DNA from: JBBQER01 sp052148155
GTDB taxonomy: Bacteria; Actinomycetota; Acidimicrobiia; IMCC26256; PALSA-610
Assembly (NCBI GenBank): GCA_052148155.1
Contig: JBKQIY010000251.1
Coordinates: forward strand, 1 to 64,000
DNA length: 64,000 bases
Direction of reading: 5' to 3'
Under the pieces are notes generated by a model. It saw only the letters and a program-made list of their open reading frames with translations, did no database searches and was not told the origin of the DNA. Position numbers and translations under genes: made by a program. Positions 63,086 through 64,000 of the stretch are shown here, piece after piece; within the stretch, counting starts at the first letter, position 1; each line of letters opens with the position of its first letter.

Positions 63086-63997
63086 TCAGTGCGACGCGGA
63101 CGTCGTCGACGCGGACGTCGTCTGGATGAAATCGGTGAGGATGTCGGAGAAGCGGCCGGGCTGTTCGCAGTGCGGGAAGTGTCCGCTGCCGTTGAGGATC
63201 TCGAGTCGGCTGCTGGGGATCGTTTCGTGGGTGGCGCGGCTTTGGTCGACGGGGATGATGTGGTCGTGGTCGCCCCAGATGATCAGTGTGGGCGTTTCGG
63301 CGGCGAGGTAGAGCCGATCGGCGGCGCTGACACGTTGGCCGGCGATGTCGACGACTGATCGCAGCGTGTTGATGAATGCGGTGCGGGTCGCGCCGTCGGC
63401 CAACGAGCCGTAGCCGTCCCATACCTCTATGAGGTGCGGGCTGGTGTGCAGGCCGATGTGTGCGAGCCAACCCGCGACATTCACTCCCACATCGTGGACC
63501 CAGCGAGTGCACGCCAGCGGGAGGACGAACTCGGAGCCGGGTAACGCGAGCAGGCGCAACAACAGGTTGACCTCGTCGCCTAATCCGCCGCTCGAGACGA
63601 GCACGAGCCTTTCGCATCGTTCTGGGAACTGGTAGGCGAATTGCATTGCGATGCCGCCACCCAATGAATGTCCGACCACGGTTGCTCGGTCGTGCCCCAA
63701 CGCCAACAGGAGATCCCGTATCCCGCTCGCGAACGCTCCCAACGAGTAATCCCAGCGCGGCTTGTCCGAGTCGCCATGGCCCAAAAGATCAGGGGCAATC
63801 ACCGTGAACTGCTCGGTGAGCATCGGCATGACGAAACGCCAAGTCGCCGAGCTGGCGGCCATGCCGTGAATGAGGACTAGCACCGGTCCGGACCCGCCGC
63901 TGCGATAACCGACGCGATGACCGTGGATCTCGATGTGTCGCACTTCGGTCGCTGCCGTCACGGTCTCACATCGTACGACGCTTCCGGGGATGTTCAA
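63086..63997 (-). CDS. Alpha/beta hydrolase
   Basis: A 303-residue alpha/beta hydrolase. The oxyanion loop is LVLIHGMAASSATWRFVMPM. The nucleophile Ser is in VVGHSLGGGIAMQFAYQFPE. The acid is likely in LIIWGDHDHIIPVDQSRA, and the catalytic His in NGSGHFPHCEQPGRFSD. Lid residues lie between about 145 and 195. The family includes esterases, epoxide hydrolases and C-C hydrolases, so the substrate is open. The ATG at 63997 begins three bases before the window edge region, so upstream context is unseen. Confidence 0.88.
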   Translation of the reverse strand: MNIPGSVVRCETVTAATEVRHIEIHGHRVGYRSGGSGPVLVLIHGMAASSATWRFVMPMLTEQFTVIAPDLLGHGDSDKPRWDYSLGAFASGIRDLLLALGHDRATVVGHSLGGGIAMQFAYQFPERCERLVLVSSGGLGDEVNLLLRLLALPGSEFVLPLACTRWVHDVGVNVAGWLAHIGLHTSPHLIEVWDGYGSLADGATRTAFINTLRSVVDIAGQRVSAADRLYLAAETPTLIIWGDHDHIIPVDQSRATHETIPSSRLEILNGSGHFPHCEQPGRFSDILTDFIQTTSASTTSASH

Positions 63998-64000
63998 AGA

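Overview
The window is high-GC DNA with many GTG and TTG starts, and it spans the replication-origin region of an actinobacterial chromosome. From about 4 kb to 28.7 kb the order is DUF6049, murJ, sigM-like, anti-sigma, trxB, trxA, cwlM, then divergent parB, parA, rsmG, jag, yidC, yidD, rnpA and rpmH, followed by dnaA, oriC, dnaN, recF, dciA, gyrB, gyrA, DUF3566 and tRNA-Ile. This is the actinobacterial oriC layout. The isolated pilT-like gene and the style of the proteins suggest an early-branching class such as Acidimicrobiia, but that is inference from gene content only.

Layout. 0.1-9 kb: a methyltransferase, the CCA-adding enzyme, a PilT-like ATPase, an acetyltransferase, DUF6049, the lipid II flippase MurJ and a DegV protein. 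9-13.6 kb: an ECF sigma factor with a collagen-like transmembrane anti-sigma protein, the thioredoxin pair, and a CwlM-like protein that lacks the expected zinc ligands. 13.6-19.1 kb (minus strand): ParAB with one perfect parS-type palindrome, RsmG, the Jag/YidC/YidD membrane-insertion genes, and rnpA and rpmH. Here rpmH lies entirely inside a lengthened rnpA, and the two start codons are 4 nt apart. 19.4-28.7 kb (plus strand): replication initiation and gyrase genes, with DnaA boxes clustered between dnaA and dnaN.

The tRNA-Ile and tRNA-Ala genes, which lie next to each other after gyrA in relatives such as mycobacteria, are about 26.7 kb apart here. The interval starts with a 5.5-kb integrated element in tRNA-Ile, bounded by 45-bp direct repeats. 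It carries a frameshifted tyrosine integrase, an excisionase, a MobF relaxase-helicase with an apparent internal deletion, a toxin-antitoxin pair and a MerR-VOC fusion regulator. Beyond it are remnants of a second integrase and a decaying mycothiol-type enzyme/LLM/TetR group. Next come a fibronectin-type secreted protein, a two-component system, a phosphoesterase-like/MprF-type fusion, a second sigma/anti-sigma pair, and a gene-poor stretch (47.5-55.4 kb) of small secreted proteins, pseudogenes and three tiny ANTAR-domain proteins. The interval ends in a duplicated tRNA-Ala 5' half and the intact tRNA-Ala.

After tRNA-Ala there are two Lipoprotein_15-type lipoproteins, a large secreted double beta-helix protein, a small secreted protein and an alpha/beta hydrolase. 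No CRISPR array, rRNA or transposase was seen.
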